A stretch of 64,000 nt of DNA, taken from NCBI GenBank assembly GCA_003021175.1, contig PXQV01000001.1, positions 1,869 through 65,868 of the forward strand, written 5' to 3'. Position numbers and translations under genes: made by a program. This document shows positions 8,341 through 18,212 of the stretch, piece after piece. Below the pieces are notes generated by a model that was not told where the DNA came from, ran no database searches, and worked only from the letters and a program-made list of their open reading frames with translations. Origin of the DNA: Halobacteriales archaeon QH_7_66_36 (GTDB lineage: Archaea; Halobacteriota; Halobacteria; Halobacteriales; Haloarculaceae). The stretch's first letter is position 1, and every line of letters begins with the position of its first letter.

Positions 8341-8760
8341 CTACGCCGAGCCGTCGCGGAACCGTTCAATAGGGACGTCAGAGACGTCGTCGTAATCATC
8401 GTCGCCGCCGACTATGAGCGTCGCGTCGATGTCTTCGGCAGTCGCGAGCGCGAACGAGTCCCCGAGCGCGGGATTGTACGCGAGGATGTACTCCGAGGCC
8501 TCGATCCAAACCGCATCGACGGCTCTCGTCTCGATTCCGAGATCGTCGAGCCAGTCGAGGTAGTCGTCGGCGGTGGTCCGGTCGTACTTCCGAGCCAGCG
8601 TGTACCGGATCTCGGCGAGGTTCACGCAGCTGGCATAGCCCGCCGTGTCCTCGGCGGCGACCGCGTCGAGGTACTCCTCGACTACGCCGCTTCCAGGTTC
8701 GTCATCGGCGTGTGCGATCAGCGGCTCAGCGTCGAAAACGACGCGATCGGGGACCGCCAT
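8341..8760 (-). CDS. vapC: VapC-type PIN-domain toxin
   Basis: About 139 aa from ATG 8760 (a GTG one codon earlier is possible). PIN residues are present: Asp in VVFDAEPLIAH, Glu in VNLAEIRYTLA, and an Asp-rich C-terminal site (LGDSFALATAEDIDATLIVG). VapC toxins are Mg2+-dependent RNases that stop translation. The ATG overlaps the stop of the upstream vapB gene (TGATG), so the genes are coupled. Confidence 0.88.
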   Translation of the reverse strand: MAVPDRVVFDAEPLIAHADDEPGSGVVEEYLDAVAAEDTAGYASCVNLAEIRYTLARKYDRTTADDYLDWLDDLGIETRAVDAVWIEASEYILAYNPALGDSFALATAEDIDATLIVGGDDDYDDVSDVPIERFRDGSA

Positions 8761-9062
8761 CACTCCTCTGTGGGGAAGCGCGCGTCGTGCTCGTCTCGGT
8801 CCTGCTCGCGCTTCTCGCGGAGGAGCTGGGTCGCAGGCTTGTCGGTGGTCGCCTCGCTGCGGGTGGCGAAGCCCCGCATCTCGCTCGGGGAGCGAACGTG
8901 CTCGACGATCACCTCGCCCTCCTCGGTCTCCCGGAACAGTACCTTCCCGGGAGCGTCGATCCCGAGCTTGTCGCGGAACCGCTTCGGGATGGTGGCCTGT
9001 CCGTGCTTCGTCACCGCCACGACTTCTTTTTCAGAGTCTTCCGGCTGTTCTGTCTTACTCAT
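8760..9062 (-). CDS. vapB: AbrB/VapB-type antitoxin
   Basis: This 100-aa protein has an N-terminal SpoVT/AbrB swapped-hairpin domain (VVAVTKHGQATIPKRFRDKL, then GKVLFRETEEGEVIV) and a charged C-terminal tail likely to wrap VapC. It is the first gene of the vapBC operon. Two copies of GTTCATAA lie directly upstream and may be its operator. Confidence 0.88.
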   Translation of the reverse strand: MSKTEQPEDSEKEVVAVTKHGQATIPKRFRDKLGIDAPGKVLFRETEEGEVIVEHVRSPSEMRGFATRSEATTDKPATQLLREKREQDRDEHDARFPTEE

Positions 9063-9063
9063 T

Positions 9064-9089
9064 GTTCATAATATACCGTCCGTTCATAA
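9064..9089. promoter_or_regulatory. direct repeat GTTCATAA x2 before vapB
   Basis: GTTCATAA occurs at 9064-9071 and 9082-9089, 18 bp apart, enclosing the TATA-like sequence of the vapBC promoter. Repeats placed on the promoter suggest autorepression by VapB or VapBC; that is inference. Confidence 0.5.
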
Positions 9090-9140
9090 GTAAGTCTTTC
9101 GCACCTCCAAACACCCTGGAAGCATCGGCCTTCAGAGACG

Positions 9141-9200
9141 TTTGTCGTTGACGCGAACATCATCCGTTTCGGGCTCATCTCCAACCCGATGACGAGCTCT
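9141..9200 (+). pseudogene. N-terminal remnant of a second PIN-domain gene
   Basis: Read from 9141 the sequence gives FVVDANIIRFGLISN, the typical first strand and Asp of a PIN domain. No full ORF follows, and no start codon precedes it in frame. It faces away from vapBC, so it is a leftover of another toxin gene. Confidence 0.45.
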
Positions 9201-9217
9201 CTGTCCCGATTGCACCG

Positions 9218-10354
9218 TTACTCTGAACGCCCGCCGAATAATCGTTCCCACACGGATTGTGTCTCTGACTCGCTACTACCTTCCCTCGTGGTAGCGGCTT
9301 GCTCGTCCTGGGACTGCTCATCCTGCTGGTCACGGGCCGCGAGTTCGTCGGTGAGTCGTTCGATTTCTGCTTCGAGGGTGTTGATCCGCTCGGTTTTCTG
9401 TTCGAGCGTCGCCTCGAGTTCGTCGACGCGCTCGCTCAACAGCCGATTCTTCTCGGTCAGATACGCGCGGCTCCGCTCTGAATCGTCACGGGCGTCGGCA
9501 GACGATTCGGTAGAGGTGGTGTCGCGGTCTGCGGTATCGTCGCCGGCATCCGGGTCGTAGAACTCCGAAGTGGTCGTAATCGCTCGCTCGATGGTCTTCT
9601 CCCCGTACGTCGACCCATCGGCGTAGTGGACCTCGTCGCACTTCTCCCGAAGCAACCCCGACTGCCGGAACAGTTGATCCATCTGTGTCCGGTCGCCGCC
9701 GGTCCAAAACGCCAGCAGACAACACAGCGCCATATCGGCCTCGGACTGACTGTCGTAGCCGGCCGTGTTCCCGTTCCAGAGCCGCTCGAACTTCTCGCCG
9801 TTCGACGCACTCGTTGCTTTCTCCAGGAGGTCCTCGTCCTCGAGGTCGACGTCGACATCGGCTGCACCGGTCGTCGGTGACTCGTCGTCGAGCGCCCACT
9901 CGCCCGGCAGCGCTTCGTCGGTAATGTCGGCTCCGACCGTCCGAATCGCAAGTCGTGGGTACAGTGCTGCCGCAAAGCGAATCGCTGACTGGCGTTGATA
10001 GCCGTCCTCGCTATCGTACAAGTTATGACACAGCTCGAAGCAGTCGTCGAACAGGGCGGCCCGTTCCTCGAGGTCTATGTCCTCGACTTCGTCGATGGCA
10101 TGATTCACGCGTTCAATGTCACCGACGATAGTGCAGCACGGAATGCTTCGGGTGTCTGGTCCATGGTCGTTGTTCCATCGCCACTCGCGTAACTCCTCGG
10201 GGTACGAGGGGAACAACAAGATCACGGAGGATGGAGCGACTGTCGGAATTCCTGTCACCGACAGCGAACCGGCCGCTAGAACTGCAAGCGAACACGGGGA
10301 ACGGGCATACTTGTACCGACGAGCGGTAGTAACTGCTATGACAACGAACAACAC
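9218..10354 (-). pseudogene. chimeric remnant: haloarchaeal N-terminal domain joined to NrS-1-polymerase-like C-terminal region
   Basis: The 378-aa ORF joins two unlike parts. Residues about 50-165 (EELREWRWNNDHGPDTRSIP and onward) resemble the start of a haloarchaeal HEAT-like plasmid protein. Residues about 170-270 (FERLWNG, CCLLAFWTGGDRTQMDQLFR, EKTIERAI) match the segment found in phage/plasmid NrS-1-polymerase-like replication proteins, but the catalytic domain is missing. The tail is a coiled coil (ERVDELEATLEQKTERINTL). The first 45 residues look like non-coding sequence. A deletion fusing two genes is the simplest reading; a new fusion protein is less likely. Confidence 0.5.
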
Positions 10355-10565
10355 AACTCTGTTCGGCCTACGTTAACCCCTTTCCTCGGAACGTCTCACT
10401 ACCTATACGTTGAATCTGCTAACAGGGCGAGCTACCCTCCTCAGTCCAGTTCGAGGCGGTGAGTACACTCTTCGAGATCTTGTTGGAAGGATCACCGGGT
10501 CGTGCTCTGTCCAAGACCGTCCGTGACGGCACTCATCCACCTTGCTGTGTCGCTGGTTCCGGAGC

Positions 10566-11679
10566 CTACCACGCTAGCGTGACACCCAAGACAGCGAGGC
10601 CGCCAGCCACGAGGAACGCGGTGTCGAAGCCAGCGACAAGCAACATCGTGATGAGTACAGTGACCGATTGAAGGTAAGTGGACCCTGCAACGAGTGGTGC
10701 TGCAATGAAGAAGGAGCCAAACGCGATCGGTCGCCGTCGACCACTGAACAGTCTATCGGAGAGCGGGCCACTGCTCATTCGTGCGAGATGCCGATAGCGG
10801 GGAATATCGCAACAAGCACGCCGCTAAGTCCCAACGAGAGTCCGACTTCTTGAGTGAGATATGAGGCGTCCCAGCTGTTAACGAACAGATACAACGAGTA
10901 CCCAAGAAATCCGAGTCCGCCGACAAGCCACACGTTCTTGTTGCGAAGCACATCGCGGAACTCAGTCAGCGTTGGCGTGTCACCGCTACTGTGTCCGAGA
11001 CCTCGACTCGTCGGCCAAAACAGGACTAAACCGACCAGAGCAATCCCATTGAACGCCAGAAAGATTGCGGGCCAGCCGAACCACGCCGCGACGAGTGGAC
11101 CCATTCCCTGTCCGAGAGCGAATCCGACCGGACCACTGGCGGTGAACACGTCGACAGCAGTCGCTCGTTGAGATGGTTCGACTGACCGGCTCACAATGTC
11201 GACCCCGCGTTCCAGACGACGACGTACGCGACGCCACCAACGGCTCGTGAGGCGATAACCGCTCGATAGTCACCGCTCCGACCAGCCATCCATCCCCATA
11301 CCCCAGCGAGGAACAGTATGATGACGGCGAAGGCCATCGCGTTCCGAGTGTTCGTCCGGTCAAGGACAGCACCGGTCGGAAGGCTCGTAATCACTGCCGT
11401 ACCGAACATAACTCCGACAAGGAACCCTGCGACTGTCGGACCGATCTGCCGTGAGTCACGAATGAGTGGAGTGACACTTGCTGGGACGATTTCGTAGGCG
11501 GCCAGTCCTGTTGAGATGAGACTCGTGCGGGCGACAAGTCCCCACGTCGACTGGCTCCCCTGGGGCGATTCATCGATGTCGGTATCTTCGGATTGGGTAC
11601 GGTCGTTCGGGTAGGCATTACTCGATGGGTCGGCGGGAGATGGGACGCGGAAGTTGGAAGAAACGGTTGCCAGTGACAA
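10566..11679 (-). pseudogene. MFS transporter, broken by two single-base deletions and an internal deletion
   Basis: Three adjacent ORFs (11191-11679, 10775-11194, 10566-10778) read in order as one major-facilitator protein. The N-terminal half has TM1-4 (GAVLDRTNTRNAM is the TM2-3 loop motif), the next ORF TM5-8, the last TM9 and a final helix. Near 11190 loss of one G in a G run shifts WNAGVDIVSRS to WNAGSTL-stop; near 10777 one lost base changes GILARMSSGPL to GISHE-stop. The last part lacks about two helices. It is divergent from the regulator at 11781. Homopolymer sequencing error could explain the first shift, but not all three lesions. Confidence 0.85.
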
Positions 11680-11780
11680 TCCTCGGAGGTAGTGTCTCCA
11701 CGTTACGTCTCGCTCCTATCACGCTTAGAGATTCAATAACAAACCTCTTTATCCCTGGATGGTTTAACAGATAACTAATA

Positions 11781-14666
11781 ATGTTGGTGTCTTCTCCGAC
11801 GATTCTTGATTCGTCCTGTGTCTCGCTTGTCGGGACGAGCGAGTGGCTCACGCAATTCGAAGCAACGCTCGACACACGGACTGATGCGACTGTACAGCGG
11901 GTTGAGACCACATCAGAGGCGCTTGAGATTTTCCGGACAGGGTCTACGGACTGTCTCATTACCGAGTACGCGCTTGCGGAGACAACCGGACTCGACCTGC
12001 TCACGGAGATCCGGACCAAAACCACTACACTTCCGGTTATAATGGGTGCTGCGTCCGGAAGTGAAGCCATCGCCAGCGAGAGCATTGGGGCTGGTGTCAC
12101 CGATTACGTCGCGCTGACGGACTCCGCTGACCAGATGGTAGAGGACTTGTTGGATCGAACTGAACGGGCAGTTCGATCCGCACAACGTGCGGCCACACAG
12201 CGAGAGCGCGCCAGACAGTTCGATGCGATCTTCAGCGATTCACGCACCGCGACGTGGGTACTCGACCCGGATGGCTCGCTCACCCGTATGAATCAGACTG
12301 CACGAGAAATGATCGATGACGACATTGATACAGTCATCGGCGAGCCCTTCTGGACGCTGCCGTGGTGGGCACAAGCAGACGAGACGAATACGGAAGTCCA
12401 GCAGATCGTGGAGAACGCACTCGGCGGGGCGTTCGGGAATGCTGTCGTTCCACAGCCGCCGCATCTCGAGGATCCGCGCGTCATTGACCTCTCTGTGCGC
12501 CCTGTGGAGAGCGAACGCGGCGATCTCGTCTCGATCGTCGTTGAGGGCGTTGATATAACTGAACGGGTGGATCTCGAACGGTATCTCCGGCAATCTGAGA
12601 AGCTCCATCGCGTCACGCTCAACAACATGACCGATACCATTCTCATCGCAGACGAAGCTGGTGAGTACACCTACGTCTGTCCCAACGTCCACTTTATTTT
12701 CGGCTACACGGTTGCGGAAATCCACAGTCTGGGGACGATCGATGAACTTCTCGGAGAGGATCTCTTCGACCGTGAAGAGCTCGCCGCAAACGGCGTTCTC
12801 AAGAATATCGAGACGACGGCGACCGACAAAGCCGGGCGTGAGCACACGCTCTTGGTCAACGTTCGCGAAGTCTCGATTCAGGGTGGAACCCTCCTCTTCA
12901 GCTGTCGGGATATCACGAAACGGAAGCAACGCGAGGAAGCGCTTGCGACGCTGCAGGAGACCGCCCGCGATTTCCTCTACGCCGAAACACACCAGGAGAT
13001 CGCCCAACACGTCGTCGACGATACATCCGACGTGCTCAACCTGGATGCGAGTGCCGTCTATCTCTTCGATGACGATGCCAACGAACTACTCCCCGCAGCT
13101 AATTCGATGGCGATGAAGGAGTTCAACGGCCCGCTTCCAACTGTTCATCCCGATGGCGAGACGCTGCCGGGATACAGTTTTGTCGAGGACGAAGCGGTGT
13201 TCTTCGACGACGTCCATGAGTCGGGTCGGCTCGAAAACCGGGCGACTGACCTCCGCAGTACGACATACATTCCACTCGGAGAGCATGGCGTCTTTATCGC
13301 TGGCTCCGACCAGGTCGGTGCCTTCGATGACGTGACCAGGGAACTTGCGGACCTCCTTGCTGCAACTGCCGAAGCGGCCCTTGACCGGGTCACACGCGAA
13401 TCACAGCTTCGGAAACAGGATCGCACGCTGCAGCAACAAAACGAACAACTCACCGCGCTGAATCGAATCAACGAGACGATCCGAGAGATCGATCAAGCCC
13501 TCGTCCAGGCCGAAACCCGGGAGGAGATCGACCACACCGTCTGTGAGCGGTTGACCGGTGACGACCGGTTCCGATTCGCCTGGATCGGAACGGTCGATCC
13601 GACGACCGATACCGTCGAACCGCGGGCATGGGCCGGGGCAGAACAGGGGTATCTGGATAGCCGATCGTTCGCCGTCGAGGCATCGAAGACAGAACCAGCC
13701 GGACGAACCGCCGAGACTGGTGAGGTGACGATGGTCGAGAACGTTGCCGCTGGCCTCCGCGACGAACCGTGGCGGAAAGACGCCCTCACCCGTGACTACC
13801 TCTCTGCGTTGAGTATTCCGCTCGTGTACAACGACCTCACACACGGCGTCTTGACCGTGTACGCACCGACCCAGGACGCGTTCGACGAGACGACGGAGGC
13901 CGTCCTGGCCGAATTGGGCGAAACCATCGCCTCGGCGCTCAGCGCAATCGAACGGAAGAACGCACTCCTCACAACATCGATGACCCGCGTCGAGTTCGAC
14001 ATCGACGACCCGTCGTTCGTCCTTTCACGGCTCGCACAGGAGGCGGGGTGTACCCTCTCGTACCAGGGTGGCGTAAAGCGGTCCGCGGAGGGAAACCACG
14101 TATTCGTCGACGTCGACGGCGCGTCCGTCGGGGCCGTTGCGGACGTCGCCTCACAGCTCGTCGCGATCGATGATGTCCAACAGATCAGTACAGATGGGGG
14201 TGGCGGTGTCTTGCGCCTCCGGCTTACGCAGCCGTTCCTCGCGTTGGAACTCGCCGACCACGGTGCCGTCTTCCGGGAAGCAACCGCCGATCCGTCCACG
14301 ACCACACTCGTCATCGATATCCCCGATAGTATCGACGCCAGAACGATCATCCAGCTCGTCCGAGAGACGTTTACCGCTGCCGGGCTCCGCGCCAAACAGA
14401 CGCTCGATGGGACCGCTGCGCACGATCTGTACTCGAAGTTCCTCGAGCGAGTGACCGAACGACAGCTCGAGGTGATCCAGACAGCGTACTACAGCGGATT
14501 CTTCGAATCACCGCGGGGGAGTACGGGTGAAGAGATCGCGGAGACACTCGGCATCTCCCCGCCGGCATTCTACAAGCATGCGCGGACAGTCCAGCGGAAA
14601 CTGTTTACGACGCTCTTCGAAGAGAACAACCTCTCCGTCGCCCCCTCCCCCGGCGAGGTTAAATAA
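11781..14666 (+). CDS. bacterio-opsin-activator-type regulator with pseudo-receiver, PAS, GAF and HTH domains
   Basis: This 961-aa cytoplasmic regulator has, in order: a receiver-like domain (1-125), a PAS domain (about 145-265), a second PAS (270-385), GAF (about 395-525), a coiled linker, a second GAF (550-715), the bacterio-opsin activator domain (about 725-880) and a C-terminal HTH_10 (GEEIAETLGISPPAFYKHAR). In the receiver the phospho-acceptor Asp of the usual SDY motif is Glu (LITEYALAETTGLDLL), so it is probably not phosphorylated. Such proteins sense light, oxygen or redox and activate target genes. Target unknown; the broken divergent MFS gene is a candidate former target. ATG 11781 follows an AT-rich promoter. 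Confidence 0.88.
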   Translation: MLVSSPTILDSSCVSLVGTSEWLTQFEATLDTRTDATVQRVETTSEALEIFRTGSTDCLITEYALAETTGLDLLTEIRTKTTTLPVIMGAASGSEAIASESIGAGVTDYVALTDSADQMVEDLLDRTERAVRSAQRAATQRERARQFDAIFSDSRTATWVLDPDGSLTRMNQTAREMIDDDIDTVIGEPFWTLPWWAQADETNTEVQQIVENALGGAFGNAVVPQPPHLEDPRVIDLSVRPVESERGDLVSIVVEGVDITERVDLERYLRQSEKLHRVTLNNMTDTILIADEAGEYTYVCPNVHFIFGYTVAEIHSLGTIDELLGEDLFDREELAANGVLKNIETTATDKAGREHTLLVNVREVSIQGGTLLFSCRDITKRKQREEALATLQETARDFLYAETHQEIAQHVVDDTSDVLNLDASAVYLFDDDANELLPAANSMAMKEFNGPLPTVHPDGETLPGYSFVEDEAVFFDDVHESGRLENRATDLRSTTYIPLGEHGVFIAGSDQVGAFDDVTRELADLLAATAEAALDRVTRESQLRKQDRTLQQQNEQLTALNRINETIREIDQALVQAETREEIDHTVCERLTGDDRFRFAWIGTVDPTTDTVEPRAWAGAEQGYLDSRSFAVEASKTEPAGRTAETGEVTMVENVAAGLRDEPWRKDALTRDYLSALSIPLVYNDLTHGVLTVYAPTQDAFDETTEAVLAELGETIASALSAIERKNALLTTSMTRVEFDIDDPSFVLSRLAQEAGCTLSYQGGVKRSAEGNHVFVDVDGASVGAVADVASQLVAIDDVQQISTDGGGGVLRLRLTQPFLALELADHGAVFREATADPSTTTLVIDIPDSIDARTIIQLVRETFTAAGLRAKQTLDGTAAHDLYSKFLERVTERQLEVIQTAYYSGFFESPRGSTGEEIAETLGISPPAFYKHARTVQRKLFTTLFEENNLSVAPSPGEVK

Positions 14667-14779
14667 CAAACTGCCATTCTGATGAGTGATTCTGTGGTGA
14701 ACCACCGAATATTCCCTTATACACTTATGATGCCTTAATTAGAGTGCCACGCTCTACCCGTCGACACTCTGAATCTACA

Positions 14780-14923
14780 ATGAGAGATGTCAACCCTGAA
14801 TCAGACGAAGAAACACCGTACGAGTGCTTCGAGTGTGGAAACATCATCTTCGCGGAGGATCCACCTACCCGGTGTCCGGATTGTGGTGGTGAGATGCGAA
14901 ACCGCCGCACTCCCCTCGAATAA
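14780..14923 (+). CDS. rubrerythrin-like small zinc-ribbon protein (47 aa)
   Basis: This gene is too short for the ORF track. ATG 14780 to TAA 14923 encodes 47 aa with two CxxC knuckles (Cys16/19 and Cys32/35) in YECFECG and [12 protein letters not shown], the compact zinc ribbon that haloarchaeal annotation calls rubrerythrin-like. It stops 2 nt before the glutamate dehydrogenase ATG, so the two form an operon, and this pairing suggests a linked but unknown role. AT-rich promoter sequence lies at about 14714-14738. Confidence 0.85.
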   Translation: MRDVNPESDEETPYECFECGNIIFAEDPPTRCPDCGGEMRNRRTPLE

Positions 14924-14925
14924 CT

Positions 14926-16230
14926 ATGGCCTCACAATCCAACTTTACACACGATGAAGAACCGGCGGAGGCCTCTGATACTGCCGAGGCTGAGTCCGCC
15001 CTCGAGACGGCCCGACAGCAACTACAGCATGCCGCGGATCACCTCGACATCGATCGGAACATCATCGAACGACTCAAATATCCGAAGAAAGTTCACGAAG
15101 TTACCGTTCCAATCGAGCGAGACGACGGTACCGTAGAGATGTTCACCGGCTATCGGGCCCAACACGATAGCGTTCGTGGGCCACACAAGGGTGGCTTACG
15201 CTATCATCCGGAAGTCACGAGAGACGAGTGCGTCGGGCTCGGAATGTGGATGACCTGGAAGTGTGCTGTGATGGATCTTCCCTTTGGCGGGGCCAAGGGC
15301 GGCGTTGCCGTCAATCCGAAGGAACTGAGCAAAGACGAAAAAGAACGTCTCACCCGCCGGTTTGCCGAAGAAATCCGGGCCGTGATCGGCCCGACAGTAG
15401 ACATTCCCGCGCCAGATATGGGGACGGATCCACAGACGATGGCGTGGTTGATGGATGCCTATTCGATGCAGGAAGGCGAAACCGTTCCCGGCGTCGTGAC
15501 AGGGAAACCTCCCGTCGTCGGGGGCAGTAAGGGCCGTGACGAAGCGCCTGGCCGGAGTGTCGCTATCATCGTCCGAGAGGCCATCGAGCACTACGAGAAG
15601 GACATCAACGAAACGAGTGTTGCCATCCAGGGATACGGAAGCGTCGGCTCGAATGTCGCACGATTGCTCGACGACTGGGGAGCAAACGTCGTTGCGGTCA
15701 GTGACGTTAACGGCGGGATCTACGATACAAACGGCCTCGATACCCATTCGATTCCGTCACACCACGAAGATCCCGAGGCCGTGATAGGCCACGACGCACC
15801 AGAAACCGTCACCAACGCAGAACTGCTCGAACTCGACGTCGACGTCCTCGTTCCTGCCGCTCTGGGGAATGTCCTCACAGCCGAGAACGCCCGCGACGTG
15901 AGGGCAGACATCATCGTCGAGGGGGCGAACGGTCCGACGACGACTGCGGCCGATCGGATCTTCGCAGACCGAGAGATTCCGGTCATTCCGGACATTCTGG
16001 CGAATGCCGGTGGCGTCACGGTGAGTTACTTCGAGTGGCTACAAGATATCAATCGCCGTGCCTGGTCGTTGGAACGGGTCCGCAACGAACTCGAAGAAGA
16101 AATGTTGACGGCATGGGATGTCGTCAAAAACGAGTTCACCACCCGCGAGGTGACGTGGCGAGATGCTGCCTATATCGTCGCCCTCTCGCGAATCGTTGAA
16201 GCCCACGAGGCACGCGGACTCTGGCCGTAG
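14926..16230 (+). CDS. gdhB: NAD(P)-dependent glutamate dehydrogenase
   Basis: This 434-aa enzyme interconverts glutamate with 2-oxoglutarate and ammonia. The dimerisation/catalytic domain shows [31 protein letters not shown] (substrate lysines) and PAPDMGTD. The Rossmann domain begins at [15 protein letters not shown]. Length and motifs are typical of the Glu/Leu/Phe/Val dehydrogenase family; cofactor preference cannot be settled by eye. It is the second gene after the zinc ribbon. Confidence 0.93.
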   Translation: MASQSNFTHDEEPAEASDTAEAESALETARQQLQHAADHLDIDRNIIERLKYPKKVHEVTVPIERDDGTVEMFTGYRAQHDSVRGPHKGGLRYHPEVTRDECVGLGMWMTWKCAVMDLPFGGAKGGVAVNPKELSKDEKERLTRRFAEEIRAVIGPTVDIPAPDMGTDPQTMAWLMDAYSMQEGETVPGVVTGKPPVVGGSKGRDEAPGRSVAIIVREAIEHYEKDINETSVAIQGYGSVGSNVARLLDDWGANVVAVSDVNGGIYDTNGLDTHSIPSHHEDPEAVIGHDAPETVTNAELLELDVDVLVPAALGNVLTAENARDVRADIIVEGANGPTTTAADRIFADREIPVIPDILANAGGVTVSYFEWLQDINRRAWSLERVRNELEEEMLTAWDVVKNEFTTREVTWRDAAYIVALSRIVEAHEARGLWP

Positions 16231-16550
16231 GGAGGTGGGTTATCGACCATTCAGACGAACGCGACAGCCAGCCACACCGCTCGAACGGGGGACTCTTTCG
16301 TAACGTCCAAAGAATCGAATCGATTAATTTCGCAGCGATGGAGGCGTTCTTAATCGGAATAGTCGTGAACTACGCTGCGTATGCAAACTATCCGATGTCC
16401 CGACCGGACAACCCGGACTGGTCGTCGGAATTGTCCTCTATCCAGTCTTTAACACGCTGAAAATCAGCGTGGTCGGTAGGATTCGATCAAGACCAGCCAG
16501 AGATCCGCCAGCGATCCACAGACGAACGACTGCCCAAGACCAAACGGAAC
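16231..16550. other. gene-free stretch with a possible membrane-protein remnant
   Basis: From about 16338 the plus strand reads MEAFLIGIVVNYAAY; after a frame change near 16420, QPGLVVGIVLYPVFNTLKIS follows. Together they look like a two-helix membrane protein broken by a frameshift. Nothing else is recognised between gdhB and the amidase promoter. Confidence 0.3.
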
Positions 16551-16574
16551 AGCTATATATATCTCAAAGAGATA
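16551..16574 (+). promoter_or_regulatory. TATA box with overlapping palindrome before the amidase gene
   Basis: CTATATATAT (16553-16562) is a strong TATA-like box about 40 nt before the ATG. It overlaps the perfect palindrome TATCTC-AAA-GAGATA (16560-16574), positioned between TATA and the expected transcription start, as for a repressor site. Confidence 0.6.
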
Positions 16575-16596
16575 CACGTTACCGCACAACACAGCC

Positions 16597-18042
16597 ATGT
16601 CATCATACACGACGGACGAGATCTGGGAGATGGACGGAGTTGAACAACTCAAGGCAGTCAAAAGTGGAGAACTCGATCCCGAAGACGTCCTTGACGCGTC
16701 ACTCCAACGCATCGAGGAATTAGACGACGAACTGAATGCCTTCACAGTTGTCGACGGGGAAGGTGCGAAAGAAGCTGCTCGCGAGTCAAGTAAACGGGTA
16801 GAAAATGGCGACGAACTTGGAGCACTTGAAGGAATTCCGGTGGGGATCAAGGACCTGATCCCGGTCGAAGGTATGCGAACCACCTACGGGTCCAAAATCT
16901 ACGAAGACCACGTCCCTGATCAGGATAGTGTTGTCGTCAAACGCATCCGTGACGAGGGGGGCATCATTCTCGGGAAGACAAATGCGCCAGAATTCGGCTT
17001 CCAGGGAATCACAGACAACGCCGTCTTCGGAAAAACGCACAACCCCTGGGACACATCGAAGACGCCCGGTGGATCTAGTGGTGGCTCCGGGGTTGCCTTA
17101 GCCACAGGAATGGTCCCATTCGCTCTGGGCTCTGATGGAGGTGGTTCGGTCCGAATCCCGTCGAGTTTCTGTGGTCTCCACGGACTCAAGGCGTCGTTCG
17201 GGAGAGTACCGCTCTATCCGGAACACCGCAATCCCGATCTGCCTGGCACGAATGCATGGGAATCAGTGGAACACATCGGACCAATGGGCAGGACGGTTGA
17301 GGACACTGCGTATCTCCTCGACGTCATCGCGGGCCCTCACCACATGGACCGCCACTCCCTCCCAGACGACGAAGTGGATTATATAGGAGCTTCGGAAGCG
17401 ACCGACATCAGTGAATACAACGTCGCGTATAGTGAGGACTTCGGATTTACAGCTGTGGATCCGACTGTTAGAGAAACTGTAAGTGACGCAGTGTCCGTCT
17501 TTGAGGATGAACTCGGCTGCACTGTCGAGAGGGCAGATCCTGGCTTCCCCGACCCAGAGGATGCTTTCACGGCACTTGTCGCAAGTAGCACTGATCTAAG
17601 AGAACTCCGTAAAGAACTCCATGACCACAAATCGGACATGGAACCGGTCCTGGTTGACATCCTGGAAACGGAGTGGACAGCTATGGACTTTACTGAAGCC
17701 TACAAGACGAGACAGAAGGTGAATATTAAGATGCGGGAGTTCATGGAGGACTACGATATTCTGCTGACTCCGACTCTCGCAGTCCCCCCATTCGACGTGG
17801 ATATACCGGGCCGAGAGACTATCGAAGGTCGCGACATCAACATCTTCCACTGGCTCATGTTTTGCTTCACGATCAATCTTACTGGCCAACCTGCCGCGAC
17901 GATACCCGCTGGTTGGACCGACAACGGTCTCCCCATCGGTCTTCAGATAGTCGGAAACCATCTCGATGACGAAACAGTGATTAAGGCGTCTGCAGCGTAT
18001 CAAGAAGCGAATCCCTGGCAGAAGAAATACTTCCCCATGTGA
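16597..18042 (+). CDS. amidase-signature family amidase
   Basis: This 481-aa hydrolase of the amidase-signature family has the Ser-cisSer-Lys triad in place: Lys85 in GIPVGIKDL, cis-Ser160 in TPGGSSGGSG and nucleophile Ser184 in GSDGGGSVRIP. It hydrolyses a carboxamide to acid and ammonia. The absence of gatB or gatA-specific neighbours, and the position in the accessory region, argue for a catabolic amidase rather than Glu-tRNA amidotransferase GatA. Lower GC than the core genes suggests transfer. Confidence 0.88.
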   Translation: MSSYTTDEIWEMDGVEQLKAVKSGELDPEDVLDASLQRIEELDDELNAFTVVDGEGAKEAARESSKRVENGDELGALEGIPVGIKDLIPVEGMRTTYGSKIYEDHVPDQDSVVVKRIRDEGGIILGKTNAPEFGFQGITDNAVFGKTHNPWDTSKTPGGSSGGSGVALATGMVPFALGSDGGGSVRIPSSFCGLHGLKASFGRVPLYPEHRNPDLPGTNAWESVEHIGPMGRTVEDTAYLLDVIAGPHHMDRHSLPDDEVDYIGASEATDISEYNVAYSEDFGFTAVDPTVRETVSDAVSVFEDELGCTVERADPGFPDPEDAFTALVASSTDLRELRKELHDHKSDMEPVLVDILETEWTAMDFTEAYKTRQKVNIKMREFMEDYDILLTPTLAVPPFDVDIPGRETIEGRDINIFHWLMFCFTINLTGQPAATIPAGWTDNGLPIGLQIVGNHLDDETVIKASAAYQEANPWQKKYFPM

Positions 18043-18212
18043 CTAACCTGCTAGATCTATTGACTCACACCCTCGGATTTTAAATCAACGTACCACGGAG
18101 GGATTCAGGAGGTTTAGACTACTACCAATCTCTAAATCGTTCTTGGGTGGAGGATTGTTGGTGAGGACTCGTCAGTTCAGGTCAGTCCGAAGAAGCCACG
18201 GTTCAGCTGGGG

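Noticed and set aside
16597-18042. GatA subunit of Glu-tRNA(Gln) amidotransferase
   Set aside because: The amidase core is similar, but there is no gatB, gatC, gatD or gatE nearby and the gene lies in an accessory region; a catabolic amidase is simpler.
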